64,000 nt of DNA, from contig NC_039483.1 in the NCBI RefSeq assembly GCF_003590095.1, forward strand, positions 13,082,001 to 13,146,000. Direction: 5' to 3'. Below the pieces are notes generated by a model. It was given only the letters and a program-made list of their open reading frames with translations. It did not search any database and was not told where the DNA came from. This DNA is from Trichoplusia ni (Eukaryota; Arthropoda; Insecta; Lepidoptera; Noctuidae). This document shows positions 38,701 through 47,085 of this stretch, piece by piece. Position 1 is the stretch's first letter, and the number at the start of each line of letters is the position of its first letter. The translations under genes and the position numbers were made by a program.

Positions 38701-41700
38701 ACATATGGCAGTTCTAGAAGCTGAAATTTGTTTACAATATTCAAGATTAAATAGTATACATAATATACTGAAATTCGCGTCTATCTTAGACAGTAAATAT
38801 TCAATGGAATAATGAACGGATCGATTAATGTCAAACAATCTCGAACAAAGGTAATTCTTTGGTCCATGTGTTTTTACCATCTTCGAAATTCCTACAAGAG
38901 GATCAACGATGATACCCAAAGAAAACCAGCAGCATTTAAGCTCATTGTGTCTCAGGAAAACGTGACTGTCTGGAACTCGCAACGTTATTATTCAGAAGTA
39001 GTAAATTGGATGAGTAGGAATAATACTTCCCCCTTACTCTTCCACACTTCTCTATTTTGTACAAGTTCCGGCCACGTGCTAAATTTAATGACCAAATATT
39101 TTTCTCACCTTGGCTTCAAGTGCTTCACTTTCTCCATATTTTAAATTATCAGATTTATACATCATTGGTAATTTTATAGTTTCATCTAAGCTGAGGTGGA
39201 AAGGTTTGTTTTCAGTATTTATTAGCGGGAAGGGCTTACTCCATTCACCCTAAACAAACATTTGTAAAATAAATTATTAGGACGAAGTGAATAACAATAT
39301 TTTATACATATGAGAGGTTCTAGCAACAGTTATATTTACTTCGATATTATTTATTATACCAATTGCAATTAAAGGGTCAACAAATTTATAGTGGCAATCG
39401 ATATATAACATATAAAAATAACAAATGTCTATCTGGGCCCTGTCCCATGTATTCATGAGATGCAGCCTAGCCACAGACGAACAGACAGACAGCGGAGCTC
39501 TAGATAAGGGTTCCATTTTGAGATTTCGGCGTGTACCGTAAAAACATGTTTGTGTTTGTTTTTAACTAAATCTAAGAATATAAATCGAAATTGTCCGTCA
39601 GAGAGATTTAATAAAAATATTAAATACGTATTTTTAATTTAATCATTTAATTAAAAAAATAAGGAAGTTAATACTGGGGTCTAAAACATCACTTGCTAGT
39701 AAAAAGCTTACCGGTAAGTGACGCCAGACGAGATTTTAAATCACTGTATCACCTTCATTTTTTGTTTACGAGATAAACGAAAAATACTTGCCCAATATTT
39801 TTTTCAATCTGTCTGACGGACTAAACAGTTATTTTTGTCAAATACGCTATTATTTCAGTATCATAAAGTCATTTTTGACTATTTTAAATGATATTTTAGG
39901 CAATAAGGTTGCTTAGGTAGGTGGTATTACTTAAGTCTTATTTCAATAGAAATACCTTAAAGTAAATTGCGTTTACGAGAACGGCTTGTGGTGAATGTCT
40001 TAGTAAAATTGGGTCCACTAGGTTCTTAATACGGTGATTTGTTTGATCTTCAACCTGAAATGTAAAAATGCAGAAATATAAAACATAGGCAATACTGGAA
40101 TTATGGTATAAATATATTAATTTTAATAAATATATTTCTTACCATTCCGCAATGTAAGACAAAAATATCTATTTTTTATAACTTAGACTCACCCAGGCAT
40201 TTATTTCATCTGCAGCAGCTAGATCATTTGAGAAATCGATGGATTTAGCGTCAGAATTGAAGACATCCCTTGACATTGCGTTGAATTCATCGTCTAATTC
40301 AGCGTCATTCCCAACGTACACTCTGCTTGCTAGCTTCAATTCAACACCTTTTACCGATCGAAGTTGCTTGCCCATATCTTTAATCACTTGTTTTGTCTGT
40401 AAATAATACAATAATTTGCGTACTAAAACGTTTCATGGTTTGACGGATTATAACACCAGACGAACAACTCCAGACCGTCGACGATTACTTCGGCAGCTCA
40501 TTGCGAGTTTGCGATTTAAGAGTTCAAAATGTGAAATACAGATTCTATCTGTATCTTAGATTCATTAAGAAGTTACATAATTCTTTGAAATATATATTGA
40601 TAGTTTGCTTGCGTTAGAATCAACCTTGTACTTCCATATAAATTCATACCACCACAAGGGGTTGTCTCCTGTTTATTCACTTACCACATCGTCATTTGGC
40701 ATGCCGATTGCTTTTAATATTTCATCGTGGGAAGGTCCCTCTGATGCCAGAGCTAATTGAGCGAGTGGTGACAATAGAGAAAACGCAGATAGCACTAGAC
40801 TTGAGTTTGGAATCCATGCCATCGCTTCCTGAAAGTAAAAGTTATTCATAGACATATATTCGTGAAGATTATCTGGCAGAATAAGAGATAGAGTCATTAT
40901 TTTACTAATTATTTAAATAACGTTTAGAGACTTTCTAACAGCTAAGTCGGCAAAATCGTTTAAGAATAACAAAAGTACGTTAACAAGTCAATGACGGAAA
41001 ACATTGTTTCATATAGTTATATGAAACGTAATGTTTGTTTGCGTCACGGTTATTTTTCAATTGCCTACATGTTCAAGGACTCGTACACAATTACGATTGA
41101 AATATTGGTAGTGTTTACTTCAGAGATCTACTTCGTGAAGAGTGCTATCTCGCTCACGACGCACGTAGTGTATCTCTTAAATGCATAATTAAGGACCTCG
41201 AAAACTTCCACATTTCGATAAATCTCTAATTATATATTGTTGTAGTGTTAATTGTTTATTAAGTATTCAATAACCGTTTTATCCTCTGCGTGAATAGGTG
41301 TAACCAATTTAATACAATGCAGGTACCTATAATCGTGTTCACAGACGATTAGTTTTACTGTGTCCAATTTTTCGATTATGATTGGCATGACATCAGGTAT
41401 CGGTTTCATGAAGTATTTTTCTAAATAAAATAAGGTACATTCGGAGGTTTTGAAAGCTGTTACCGATCACAAAGGTGACGCTACAGTTGATGCTGTACAG
41501 TTGATACCGGTTACTGAGAAAATTGTTAAATAGCCTGTCTAGTTCCCATACGCTGTTAAGTATAAATACTGTATAAGGTCAAAATCTGATGACGAGAATG
41601 GTCTGAGGGTCTACCGCCATGTCCAAGTACGATTAATGCAGTAAGGTTACGTAGGGATAGGTACACCGCTTTGATTTTCATCTTTCTTAAACGACTGTAA

Positions 41701-44134
41701 TAGCTAGTAAAGAAGGACCTTATTATTAATATTATTTATCAAAAATGTTGTAGGTACTTACTCCGAACAAATTGGCGGTAAATTGTTCATTTGCAGATTT
41801 CAGGAGATCGGAATTTGTATCCGTCATGACTGTTGCCACGAGGGCAAATACTGAAATAAAAAAGAAATAAAAAATATTAAACTCCGTTGGTCAAAATTGT
41901 TTTGGGTGTGTTTTGATCGATACCTATGTTGTTCTATATTATAATAATTTAGAAAAAAGCCAATTTATCAATACTAAACTAAGTATTGATAAATTGGCTT
42001 TTCGGTCTATTGGTTAGAGATCTTGACTGTTATACCTTTGGCCCTCTTAGACTCTGTACTATCGTAGGTTCGATTCCCACGCAGGACAAACGTTAGTGTG
42101 ATGATTAGATTCGAGTACGATAATTTGTTCCGTACCTGGCTGCTATATTATATGTCTATTATAATATATATATAACTGTAGACTAGTAAGGAAAAACAAG
42201 CTTTACTCAGTTTGAAACTAGATGGCGATGTCGATATTTGCCCGACGGTATTATGTTTATGTAGTCGGTAAATTTCTGTTATTCCAGAAGTTTATTATAA
42301 GTTGATGATCAAACATTTTGAAATTAAGAAATTCAATAATCTTTTCCTTAAATTAGCCTTCTATGTATATAGTAGCACTATAAGAACTTCAAACTTCACC
42401 GCTTCCTAAGAGTTTTAAAATCAATGAATTCCCGCAATTTAGTATAAATAGAATCATATACTACTATTTTTGACATACCATGAATTTAATCTCAGAGAAA
42501 GTACTTTACATCTATACCTAATCTATAAGCTGAAGAGTTTGTTTGAACGCGCTAATCTCAGGAACTACTGGTTGAAATTAAAAAAATATGTATGTAATAT
42601 TTTGTGTTGAATAGACCAATTATCGAGGAAGGTTTTAAGCTATATACCATCACGACTACTAATAGGAGCGAAGATACAATGGAAAATATGAAAAAAAAAA
42701 ACAGGGAAAATTATTTATCTTCGAGGGATTTAGTTCAAAAATTCCTAACTTAAACCTTCTAACTACGTGGACGAAGTCGCGGGCAACAGCTAGTAATTAA
42801 ATATTATGGTACGAGTATCATGAAATGCATTATCCTCGGCTTATCTGAACTGTAGGTGTAAATATATACTGGAAGAATGGTTATCAACAAAAGAAAATAT
42901 ATACTGCATAATGCAATATCATAGTTTTTATCAATAGTACCCGGTAAGGTAGGTAAGTAGTACAAATTGTTAAAGTTTTTTTAAACTAGCTGTTTACATG
43001 ACACTTTCAGAAATTTCTTAAACAGCAGATTGCCATAAGCAAAAAAAGACTAGCTGTTGTCAGCGGCTCCGCTGCTACAAATCGAAAATGATCCCACGGG
43101 ACCATAAAACCGGCATCAAAAATTGTACTTAGTGTTAATTCAGGTTGCAAACTATCTGTGGACCAAATTTCGTCCTTAAGTGAGCAGTGGTGTTTGAATT
43201 TAAGAGCAACAAACATCTGCCCATCCAAATAAATTTTCACGTTTATTATTAATAGAAGGATAAGTAGATGATAACTAATCAATGCCAATGCAAAACATAT
43301 GCGTTAACAATTAATCATATTCGAGTGAGTCCTTGTGTACCGATTGGCGTTGTGTTAACAGTCTATTGTCGAACATTTTAGAGTTCCCTATCCAAAGTTA
43401 AAAACAGTAGCTTATTACTAAGGCTGAACTGTTACTAGCATGTATCTTATGAATTGTGATAGTTAGACAGTTGAACATTTACAGTTTTTATAACAATAAA
43501 TACAAAAAAAAGGCATTTAAATAAGTTTTAATTGGTTCCTATAAAACGGATATTGATAATCAAACGGAACCCTTCGACCGCGCCTCCAACTCGTACTTGA
43601 TCGGTTTTTAATAAAATATCAAACAATGCATAAACATAAACAATGTCATGAGGAAAACCGGTTAACTAATAATAACGCATCTACTGTTCTTTGTCGGGAA
43701 TCCCAATTACCTTAGGTCTAGAAGCCAACTTGTCTGATACCCACGTCATATTATCATTACGGATCTCATTACAAAATAAAAATAACGATTTAAAATGGTC
43801 AAACCGCAACAAAAGACCGAAAGCATATTCACAATAAAATTTGTACTCATGACTTATACTTGATTTATAAATAAACGCATAACAACATTTACATCAAAAT
43901 ATTTAAAAACAAAATAATCTGTCAAAGTGTAAAGGTTATGTTCAAAACGCGACTCAAACAACAGAAACGTAGAAAAAAAAAAACAAAAAGCAAAACAGTT
44001 TTAAAACAATTGCAAGTTTTTAAAAGTTGCCAGTAATTGAGGTTTGTTGTTACGTACGCCATGTTGTTTTTTTGAATATCGAATAATCGAATAAACAAAT
44101 AATAATAAAACTCACAGCATATAAACAGCTTCAT
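29611..44134 (-). CDS. serpin-1: Serpin-1-type gene with eight constant exons and an array of seven alternative last coding exons
   Basis: Secreted serine protease inhibitor that traps a protease covalently after cleavage of its reactive-centre loop; lepidopteran serpin-1 proteins circulate in haemolymph and come largely from the fat body. Constant exons total 1045 coding bases, i.e. 348 codons plus one base. All introns are GT-AG and all joins keep frame. Landmarks: signal peptide at residues 1 to about 16-18, NAIYFK/GEWSKPF across exons 5 and 6 (about residues 180-192), and hinge GSEAAAAN at 341-348. The last part (residue 349 onward) comes from one of exons 9a-9g, giving 388-393 residues, normal for the family. 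Exon 9 choice changes only the loop and C-terminus, so target specificity should be set by splicing or 3'-end choice. Introns 1-8 (to 9a) are 2265, 933, 288, 138, 706, 388, 79 and 2091 bases. The serpin identity is near certain; which exons are used, and when, needs transcripts. Confidence 0.97.
30379..30515 (-). CDS. serpin-1: Serpin-1 alternative exon 9f
   Basis: The acceptor is ATCATATTTTCAG. It encodes 45 residues and TAA, the longest of the set. The loop begins [18 protein letters not shown]; the signature is [19 protein letters not shown], ending VLFEPSY. TAGATL aligns with LAGASL of 9b with one extra residue before it, so the scissile bond may be Ala-Thr at positions 8-9 rather than Gly-Ala. 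An AATAAA lies about 95 bases past the stop (30284-30279). Confidence 0.94.
31530..31657 (-). CDS. serpin-1: Serpin-1 alternative exon 9e
   Basis: The acceptor is CAACATTTTTCAG. It encodes 42 residues and TAA. The loop begins [17 protein letters not shown]; the signature is [19 protein letters not shown], ending LFYGP. P1-P1' is Ser-Ser by hinge count. A 360-bp MITE sits only 27 bases upstream of the acceptor AG (the TA target duplication starts at 31687). An AATAAA lies about 76 bases past the stop (31454-31449). Confidence 0.94.
31689..32048. mobile_element. MITE with long terminal inverted repeats and TA target duplication
   Basis: The ends read CAGGTTGTCCAAAAACTCAA and, on the other strand, CAGGGTGTCCCAAAACTCAA. 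Similarity of the two arms extends about 80-90 bases inward (ATAATCTGAGACCGGATGAA in both). TA flanks both sides (31687-31688 and 32049-32050), as in Tc1/mariner-type insertions. The 360-bp length and lack of a transposase frame make it non-autonomous. It lies in the serpin intron just upstream of exon 9e. Confidence 0.8.
32758..32888 (-). CDS. serpin-1: Serpin-1 alternative exon 9d
   Basis: The acceptor is TTGTCGTTACAG. It encodes 43 residues and TAG. The loop begins [17 protein letters not shown]; the signature is [19 protein letters not shown], ending VFQS. P1-P1' is Leu-Ser, suited to a chymotrypsin-like protease. It is a close duplicate of 9g: the acceptor, the last 30 residues and roughly 70 bases past the stop are alike. 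It has no nearby AATAAA. Confidence 0.95.
33255..33381 (-). pseudogene. Decayed eighth copy of serpin-1 exon 9
   Basis: At 33316-33296 the minus strand reads ADRPLYF, matching ADRPFYF of 9f almost base for base, then meets an in-frame TAG (33295-33293). The TTCAATG of the FNG motif is still visible at 33269-33263, but the spacing is one base shorter than in 9f, so the frame is also shifted. A possible relic acceptor, ATATTACAG, ends at 33382, with a short TATTG-type repeat where the loop would be. It cannot make a serpin C-terminus. Confidence 0.75.
33680..33735 (+). repeat. Four 14-bp imperfect tandem repeats
   Basis: Units: GTGGAGACAATATT, GTGGAGACAAGATT, ATGTAGACAGGATT, ATGGAGACAACGCA. 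The array lies in the serpin exon 9 cluster, 300 bases upstream (in gene direction) of the decayed exon. Confidence 0.8.
34287..34546 (+). mobile_element. Helitron-like non-autonomous element, copy 1
   Basis: Begins TCTATACTAATATATAAAGC and ends AACAGCTAG, flanked by A on the left and T on the right, as expected for Helitron insertion between A and T without target duplication. It contains a (GTTT)n tract near its left end and the stretch CGAGGAAGGCTTTAGGCTAT shared with two other copies. It lies between the serpin exon 9c and the pseudo-exon. Family placement (Lep1-like) is from recognition only; an RTE-tail-derived repeat is the alternative. Confidence 0.6.
34697..34818 (-). CDS. serpin-1: Serpin-1 alternative exon 9c
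   Basis: The acceptor is ATCATATTTTACAG. It encodes 40 residues and TGA, the shortest of the set. The loop begins [15 protein letters not shown]; the signature is [19 protein letters not shown], ending AYYN. P1-P1' by hinge count is Ser-Ser. It starts like 9a (FHG at positions 2-4) but the rest of the loop differs. An AATAAA lies 15 bases past the stop, at 34682-34677. Confidence 0.93.
35356..35483 (-). CDS. serpin-1: Serpin-1 alternative exon 9b
   Basis: The acceptor is TCATAATTTTCAG. It encodes 42 residues and TAA. The loop begins [16 protein letters not shown]; the signature is [19 protein letters not shown], ending LFIKP. By the hinge count P1-P1' is Ala-Ser, which suggests an elastase-like target. 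The acceptor closely matches those of 9c and 9f, a sign of duplication together with intron flank. Confidence 0.94.
35595..35790 (+). mobile_element. Possible tRNA-type SINE remnant between exons 9a and 9b
   Basis: A box-B-like GGTTCGAATTCCGGCACTC at about 35641 is followed by TGTGCTCATTAGAAAGC, a body type seen in lepidopteran SINEs. A weaker relative may lie at 7567-7700 (GTTCAAATTCTGGCAC). Limits are uncertain. Confidence 0.35.
36068..36201 (-). CDS. serpin-1: Serpin-1 alternative exon 9a
   Basis: The acceptor is ATACCTTTTCAG. With the G from exon 8 it encodes 44 residues and a TAA stop. The loop begins [17 protein letters not shown] and the signature is [19 protein letters not shown]. 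By the hinge count P1 is Thr with Pro at P1', an unfavourable scissile pair, so the true cleavage site may be shifted (Leu at position 6 or the Phe-Arg at 10-11). It is nearest to exon 8, 2091 bases downstream. No AATAAA lies close after the stop. Confidence 0.93.
38293..38431 (-). CDS. serpin-1: Serpin-1 exon 8: last constant exon, carries the reactive-loop hinge
   Basis: Encodes 46 residues (303-348) plus one base: [15 protein letters not shown], then [20 protein letters not shown] and AN. The hinge GSEAAAAN has the small residues required for loop insertion into sheet A, which marks an inhibitory serpin. Counting Gly341 as P15 puts Asn348 at P8, so every residue from P7 to the C-terminus is supplied by the alternative exon. 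The donor is ACG/GTAAGT. It stops after base 1 of a codon, the phase shared by all seven ninth exons. Confidence 0.97.
38511..38720 (-). CDS. serpin-1: Serpin-1 exon 7: LLELPY to strand 6A region
   Basis: Encodes 70 residues (233-302), starting [20 protein letters not shown]; later come [14 protein letters not shown] and [10 protein letters not shown]-x-L-P-Y and the V-x-L-P-(R/K)-x-K-I-E-S stretch are classic serpin elements. The acceptor is AATTTCAG. The donor reads AAG/GTTCGT, a GT but a poor match after +2. Intron 7 is only 79 bases. Confidence 0.96.
39109..39249 (-). CDS. serpin-1: Serpin-1 exon 6: GEWSKPF to strand 2C/1B region
   Basis: Encodes 47 residues (186-232), starting [20 protein letters not shown] and including [20 protein letters not shown]. 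The phrase K-x-P-M-M-Y is a standard serpin motif after strand 3A. The acceptor is TTTGTTTAG and the donor is GTGAGA. Phase 0 at both ends. Confidence 0.97.
39400..39545 (-). repeat. Reverse copy of the AGGGTTCCGTA-type repeat in serpin intron 5
   Basis: On the minus strand it reads TTACGGTACACGCCGAAATC, GGAACCCTTATCTAGAGCTC, then CTGTCTGTCTGTTCGTCTGT and a CATCTCATGAATACATGG block, the usual order of the family. It explains the short tandem ACAGACAG here. Confidence 0.5.
39956..40054 (-). CDS. serpin-1: Serpin-1 exon 5: NAIYFK segment
   Basis: Encodes 33 residues (153-185): [15 protein letters not shown], then [18 protein letters not shown]. The conserved serpin signature N-A-I-Y-F-K-G-x-W is split by the intron after Lys, and exon 6 supplies GEW. 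The acceptor is ACATTTCAG and the donor is GTATTT. Confidence 0.97.
40193..40396 (-). CDS. serpin-1: Serpin-1 exon 4: helices D to F region
   Basis: Encodes 68 residues (85-152), including [20 protein letters not shown] and ending DEINAWV across the next junction. LKLASRVYV is the strand 2A region and INAWV the helix F end typical of serpins. The acceptor is TATTTACAG and the donor is GTGAGT after GCCTGG. Both ends are phase 0. Confidence 0.97.
40685..40828 (-). CDS. serpin-1: Serpin-1 exon 3: helix B and C region
   Basis: Encodes 48 residues (37-84), starting [19 protein letters not shown] and continuing with [12 protein letters not shown]. This corresponds to the serpin shutter region, where other members have an N-(V/L)-(V/L)-x-SP-like motif; here it reads [10 protein letters not shown]. 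The following [12 protein letters not shown] matches the lepidopteran serpin-1 pattern. The acceptor is TACTTTCAG and the donor is GTAAGT after GATGTG. It begins and ends on codon boundaries. Confidence 0.97.
41762..41850 (-). CDS. serpin-1: Serpin-1 exon 2: rest of signal peptide and N-terminus of mature protein
   Basis: The acceptor TTTATTTCAG and donor GTAAGT are both strong. With the T carried from exon 1 it encodes 30 residues: LFALVATVM, then the mature N-terminus with [16 protein letters not shown]. The stretch QFTANLF is the helix A region of serpin-1 proteins. It ends at a codon boundary. Signal peptide cleavage probably lies just before or within the MTDTN stretch; this is inferred from hydrophobicity only. 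Confidence 0.95.
41955..42002. repeat. Perfect 21-bp inverted repeat with 6-base loop
   Basis: Arms 41955-41975 and 41982-42002 are perfectly complementary (AAAAGCCAATTTATCAATAC plus T) around a loop of AAACTA. It lies in serpin intron 1, directly next to the tRNA-type SINE. Confidence 0.9.
42003..42245 (+). mobile_element. tRNA-derived SINE in serpin intron 1
   Basis: The left part is tRNA-like: TTGGTTAGAGATCTTGACTG resembles a D-arm/box A region, and box B GGTTCGATTCC is perfect at 42067-42077. It then runs into CACGCAGGACAAACGTTAGT and a body ending near ACTAGATGGCGATG, both shared with the copy at 52617. A 21-bp perfect hairpin abuts its left end. It is not an intact tRNA gene: the acceptor stem does not close. 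Confidence 0.6.
42511..42793 (+). mobile_element. Helitron-like non-autonomous element, copy 2
   Basis: Same family as at 34287 and 45807: TCTATACC start, GCTGAAGAGTTTGTTTGAAC, CGAGGAAGGTTTTAAGCTAT, TAGGAGCGAAGATACAATGG, and an AACAGCTAG end. The flanks are A and T. It lies in serpin intron 1, in antisense orientation to the gene. Confidence 0.6.
43051..43268 (+). mobile_element. Retroelement remnant in serpin intron 1
   Basis: Begins like common lepidopteran repeats (GCTGTTGTCAGCGGCTCCGC) and ends with a tail related to RTE-type 3' ends: CCAAATTTCGTCCTTAAGTG, AGAGCAACAAACATC and TTTTCACGTTTATTATTAAT. The antisense open frame over it (43007-43288) has a signal-peptide-like start but is explained by the repeat. 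Confidence 0.5.
44116..44134 (-). CDS. serpin-1: Serpin-1 exon 1: start codon and first part of the signal peptide
   Basis: Encodes MKLFIC plus the first base of codon 7. The exon ends at a GTGAG donor. Read on into the intron, the frame is basic-poor and meets no serpin sequence; joined to exon 2 it gives a hydrophobic signal peptide, [15 protein letters not shown]. The start ATG is the only one in frame near the predicted promoter, with about 35 bases of likely 5' leader. Intron 1 (2265 bases) carries a Helitron-like copy, a tRNA-type SINE and a retroelement remnant. Confidence 0.9.
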
Positions 44135-44159
44135 GTTAATAGTTGCGTCTCGGTCGGAC

Positions 44160-44205
44160 GCTGGAACGAAACTAACCGGTTCGCACGGAGAAGCTCTTTT
44201 AAATA
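44160..44205 (-). promoter_or_regulatory. Probable core promoter of serpin-1
   Basis: On the minus strand a TATTTAAAAG box lies at 44205-44196. A GGTTAGTTTCG initiator-like stretch follows about 25-35 bases downstream (near 44170), leaving a leader of roughly 35 bases before the ATG at 44134. Spacing fits a TATA-plus-Inr insect promoter. The start site is inferred and not measured. Confidence 0.5.
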
Positions 44206-45183
44206 ATTGTGGTTCGTATGACTAATGTGATCTCTATTGCTTGCTTTAAAGATAAACAGGAAATATTGGGTATTTTCAAATAACGCGCATACTATGTGGT
44301 TTTCTGTTTCAGTCTTTTTTTCTTTAATTTGAGGTATTTTGTGGAAATTTGCAATGATGCGTCAAGTACATACTAAGTAGTAGTCACAATTATAGCATGC
44401 AAAAAACTGAGATAATTTATGGAATACCTTTTTTCAGTTGTGTTTTCATTAAGTACTTCTTCCACTTTTTGTTGAGCGGAAGATCTCCAATGCAATAGAT
44501 AACTATACATAATAACACTGTGCCCAGATCTGAAACCGCAAATGAAGAAGTATAGCCGACCCATGTTTCTACTGTGTATCTACTAGTCAACATAAGACTA
44601 ACACTGCCTTCCGCACAAGTTAAAGCGGAAGAAGTCATTTGATAATTTCCCAAACAGAAAAATGACTTGCTTTTTTAAGATTAAAATCAGATATGTTTTA
44701 ACTTAAGAACAGGTCTAAGTATCATCAAAATCGGACTTGCGGTTTTTGTGATATGAGTATAGCGCATTTCTGGAGCTTACATTCCTTCGTGCGTTCTTTT
44801 TGCTTCTGCAGATTAATTATTTATAGCCTACAGGTATTTCAAGTCAGCTTTTTGTGTACTCTTGTGCAGCTTTTTGTGTTTAATATTTTTAGAGCAGTTG
44901 ATTATTCAATAGTAAGACTATTTATCAATCAATGCAGTCATCAAATTGCAATAAAATACTTCGGACAACAAATTTAACATCATATTGAACGTATTATTTT
45001 TCAATTAATTTATACATAAAATTGTTAAATTAAATAATTTTTAATTTGTGAATTCAGAAATCATGCACGTAAAATTCAAGTTAACATTCATTATTTTATG
45101 CTGTCTGATTTTATAAGGAAATTAGAAACATGGGCAGACAATTTTCATGCTGTTCCTTACGTTTAATATTAGGAAAAAAAAAA

Positions 45184-45395
45184 CAAGTTAAGTGCGAGAC
45201 GGACCGGTGGCACTGCTGGTTCCGATCGAATGAGCTAAAGAAAAAATAATTTTACACAAAAAATTGTCATCCATAAAATTACTATTTTTTGCAAATTAAT
45301 TACTGTAGCTTAACCTCGGTATTCCGTCTATGAACGGACAGACGAACAGGCGAGCCTCAATGTCCCGTTTTAATCTTTGACCTAGGCACCATGAA
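45184..45395 (-). repeat. Reverse copy of the AGGGTTCCGTA-type repeat upstream of serpin-1
   Basis: The left end is the GGTCCGTCTCGCACTTAACT block in reverse and the right end the CGTCTGTCCGTTCATAGAC block, the two extremities of the family, with AT-rich filler between. A further short piece (TAGGGTTCCGTACTTAG) lies at 46431-46447. Confidence 0.45.
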
Positions 45396-45806
45396 AAAGA
45401 TCTTTTATGATTATGAATAATATACCTATAATAAAATGTGCTACTTAGGATGGATTCATAATGCATCGATAATATTTAACGTAAAGGTCGTATACGCAGT
45501 AGTTTGCAGAAAGAAAAATGGTGATAAAATACAATTGACGTAACTTGTTTACAAGTATTGTTTAAAATCAATTCCGAGTAAATGCTTTTTAAATTTCAAT
45601 TACGGTACAAAATCCTCCAGCCCGAATAGCATAGACTATTGTTATATTATCCGAACTGTATTATTGTCCGCATAATGAAATATTTTAAATGCGTTAAAAG
45701 TAATACTTAAGGTAATTTGGTAGTAACTAAGAAAGATATTAGAGTAATCGGTTATATCGACGTCATAATTTGAATCATTGGAGTTATTGGATAATTATAT
45801 TTATAA

Positions 45807-46082
45807 CTAGCTGTTGCCCGCGACTTCGTCCGCGTGGTTAGAATATATAGTTAGGAATTTTTGAAGGTAAGCCCTCAAAGATGATTTTTTTCCCCCGTTT
45901 TTGCCACATTTTCCATTGTATCTTCGCTCCTATTAGTCGCAGCGTGGTGGTTTATAGCCTAAAGCCTTCCTCGATGAATGATCTATTCAAGACAAAAATA
46001 ATTTTTCAATTTGAACCAGTATTTCCTGTGATTAGCGCGTTCAAACAAACAAACTTTTCGGCTTTATATATTAGTATATAGA
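45807..46082 (-). mobile_element. Helitron-like non-autonomous element, copy 3
   Basis: Reverse orientation: the plus strand starts CTAGCTGTTGCCCGCGACTT and ends at TTAGTATATAGA. It shares the internal stretch reading CCATTGTATCTTCGCTCCTA with the other copies in reverse. On the minus strand it is flanked by A and T. It lies 1.6 kb upstream of the serpin promoter. Confidence 0.6.
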
Positions 46083-46842
46083 TATAGATTTGAGCTCATT
46101 ATTAGGTTTCATATTCAAAGGGTATAAGAAAAACGGTTTACTGGGCTTAACACGCAAGTATTGATATTTATCAAAATATCTACATTCTGTCGCCACGTTG
46201 ATTTGCTCATAAATTTGATGCGTGACATTTTTCCTCTTATTGTATGGTTGTCGTGTCGTTGACTTGATGTTACATTATTTTTTTAAGTGCGCCTGTTTTA
46301 TTAGGATTTTTTCCTTCACAGATTTTTGCAAATGATACATGATACACATCGGTATTCGAATCTTTAAACTAAATAGTCTTATGGCAACTGGACTTTCTCA
46401 GTCAATAGCGGTCATTTGGTCTACATGAAGTAGGGTTCCGTACTTAGTTATATGTAGTTAGTTATTATCAGAGTATATATGAGTATATATGTAGCTCTCA
46501 ATTATAAAATAGATCCTGTTACTAAGTCAAAGAATAACACTTAAAGTTAATTTCGCTTTAAAAGTGTTCTGTTAACAATATTGCTTATCGTGGGGTTTCC
46601 ATACAATTATACATGTTCATGTTATTATTAGCTGGAAAATCAATTAAGAAAAGTATTTGCAATCATATTATTATCGAACAACTGCATTTAATACGACAAG
46701 TCCGTTGTGTACATTACGCTTTCTTTTGAATATGACCTTCAGTTTTCATATTATTATATCAATTAACAATTGTTACAAAATATATCTATTCTATATAAGT
46801 AATCTTGTTTATTTTTTCAGTTATCCTAAATAACTGGGCTGG

Positions 46843-47085
46843 TAAATAGGAGGGGCTGGTAACTGCACAAGTGGATCGATCACAGGTTAAGCTACGTTTG
46901 ATACGGTCTGTCCTTTGGTGGGTGACCATCTAAGTCATAACTAGTTCCTCCACGTTTCAGAAGACGCATTTACTTGTGGGTCTCGGCTGTTATTTGTACA
47001 TCTTTGACAGTCGTTACGGGTAGTTCGAAGCTACCTTGCTGCATCAGTTGCAAAATAATTCGGAAAGGGTTCAGAAGAAGACGAA
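46843..47085 (+). mobile_element. 5S-rRNA-like SINE remnant
   Basis: The stretch GTTAAGCTACGTTTGATACG followed by TTGGTGGGTGACCATCTAAG resembles the 5S rRNA core (GTTAAGCAACG...GGTCAGTACTTGGATGGGTGACC). It continues with TTGTGGGTCTCGGCTGTTAT and TTTGACAGTCGTTACGGGTA, a body widespread in moth genomes. It is far too diverged to be a working 5S gene. Confidence 0.5.

Noticed and set aside
38812..39144. 110-codon plus-strand frame, and the minus-strand frame 38662-38982
   Set aside because: They overlap serpin exons 6 and 7 and intron 6; the minus-strand serpin reading explains the region.
42003..42080. Possible functional tRNA gene (D-arm-like region and perfect box B)
   Set aside because: No closing acceptor stem, and the sequence continues into a SINE body that is repeated at 52617.
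43007..43288. 93-codon minus-strand frame in intron 1 with a signal-peptide-like start
   Set aside because: It overlaps, in antisense, a retroelement remnant with a recognisable RTE-type tail; no serpin splice joins it.
46880..46930. Possible 5S rRNA gene
   Set aside because: Only the internal-promoter-like core is similar and it is diverged; the rest is a repeat body.
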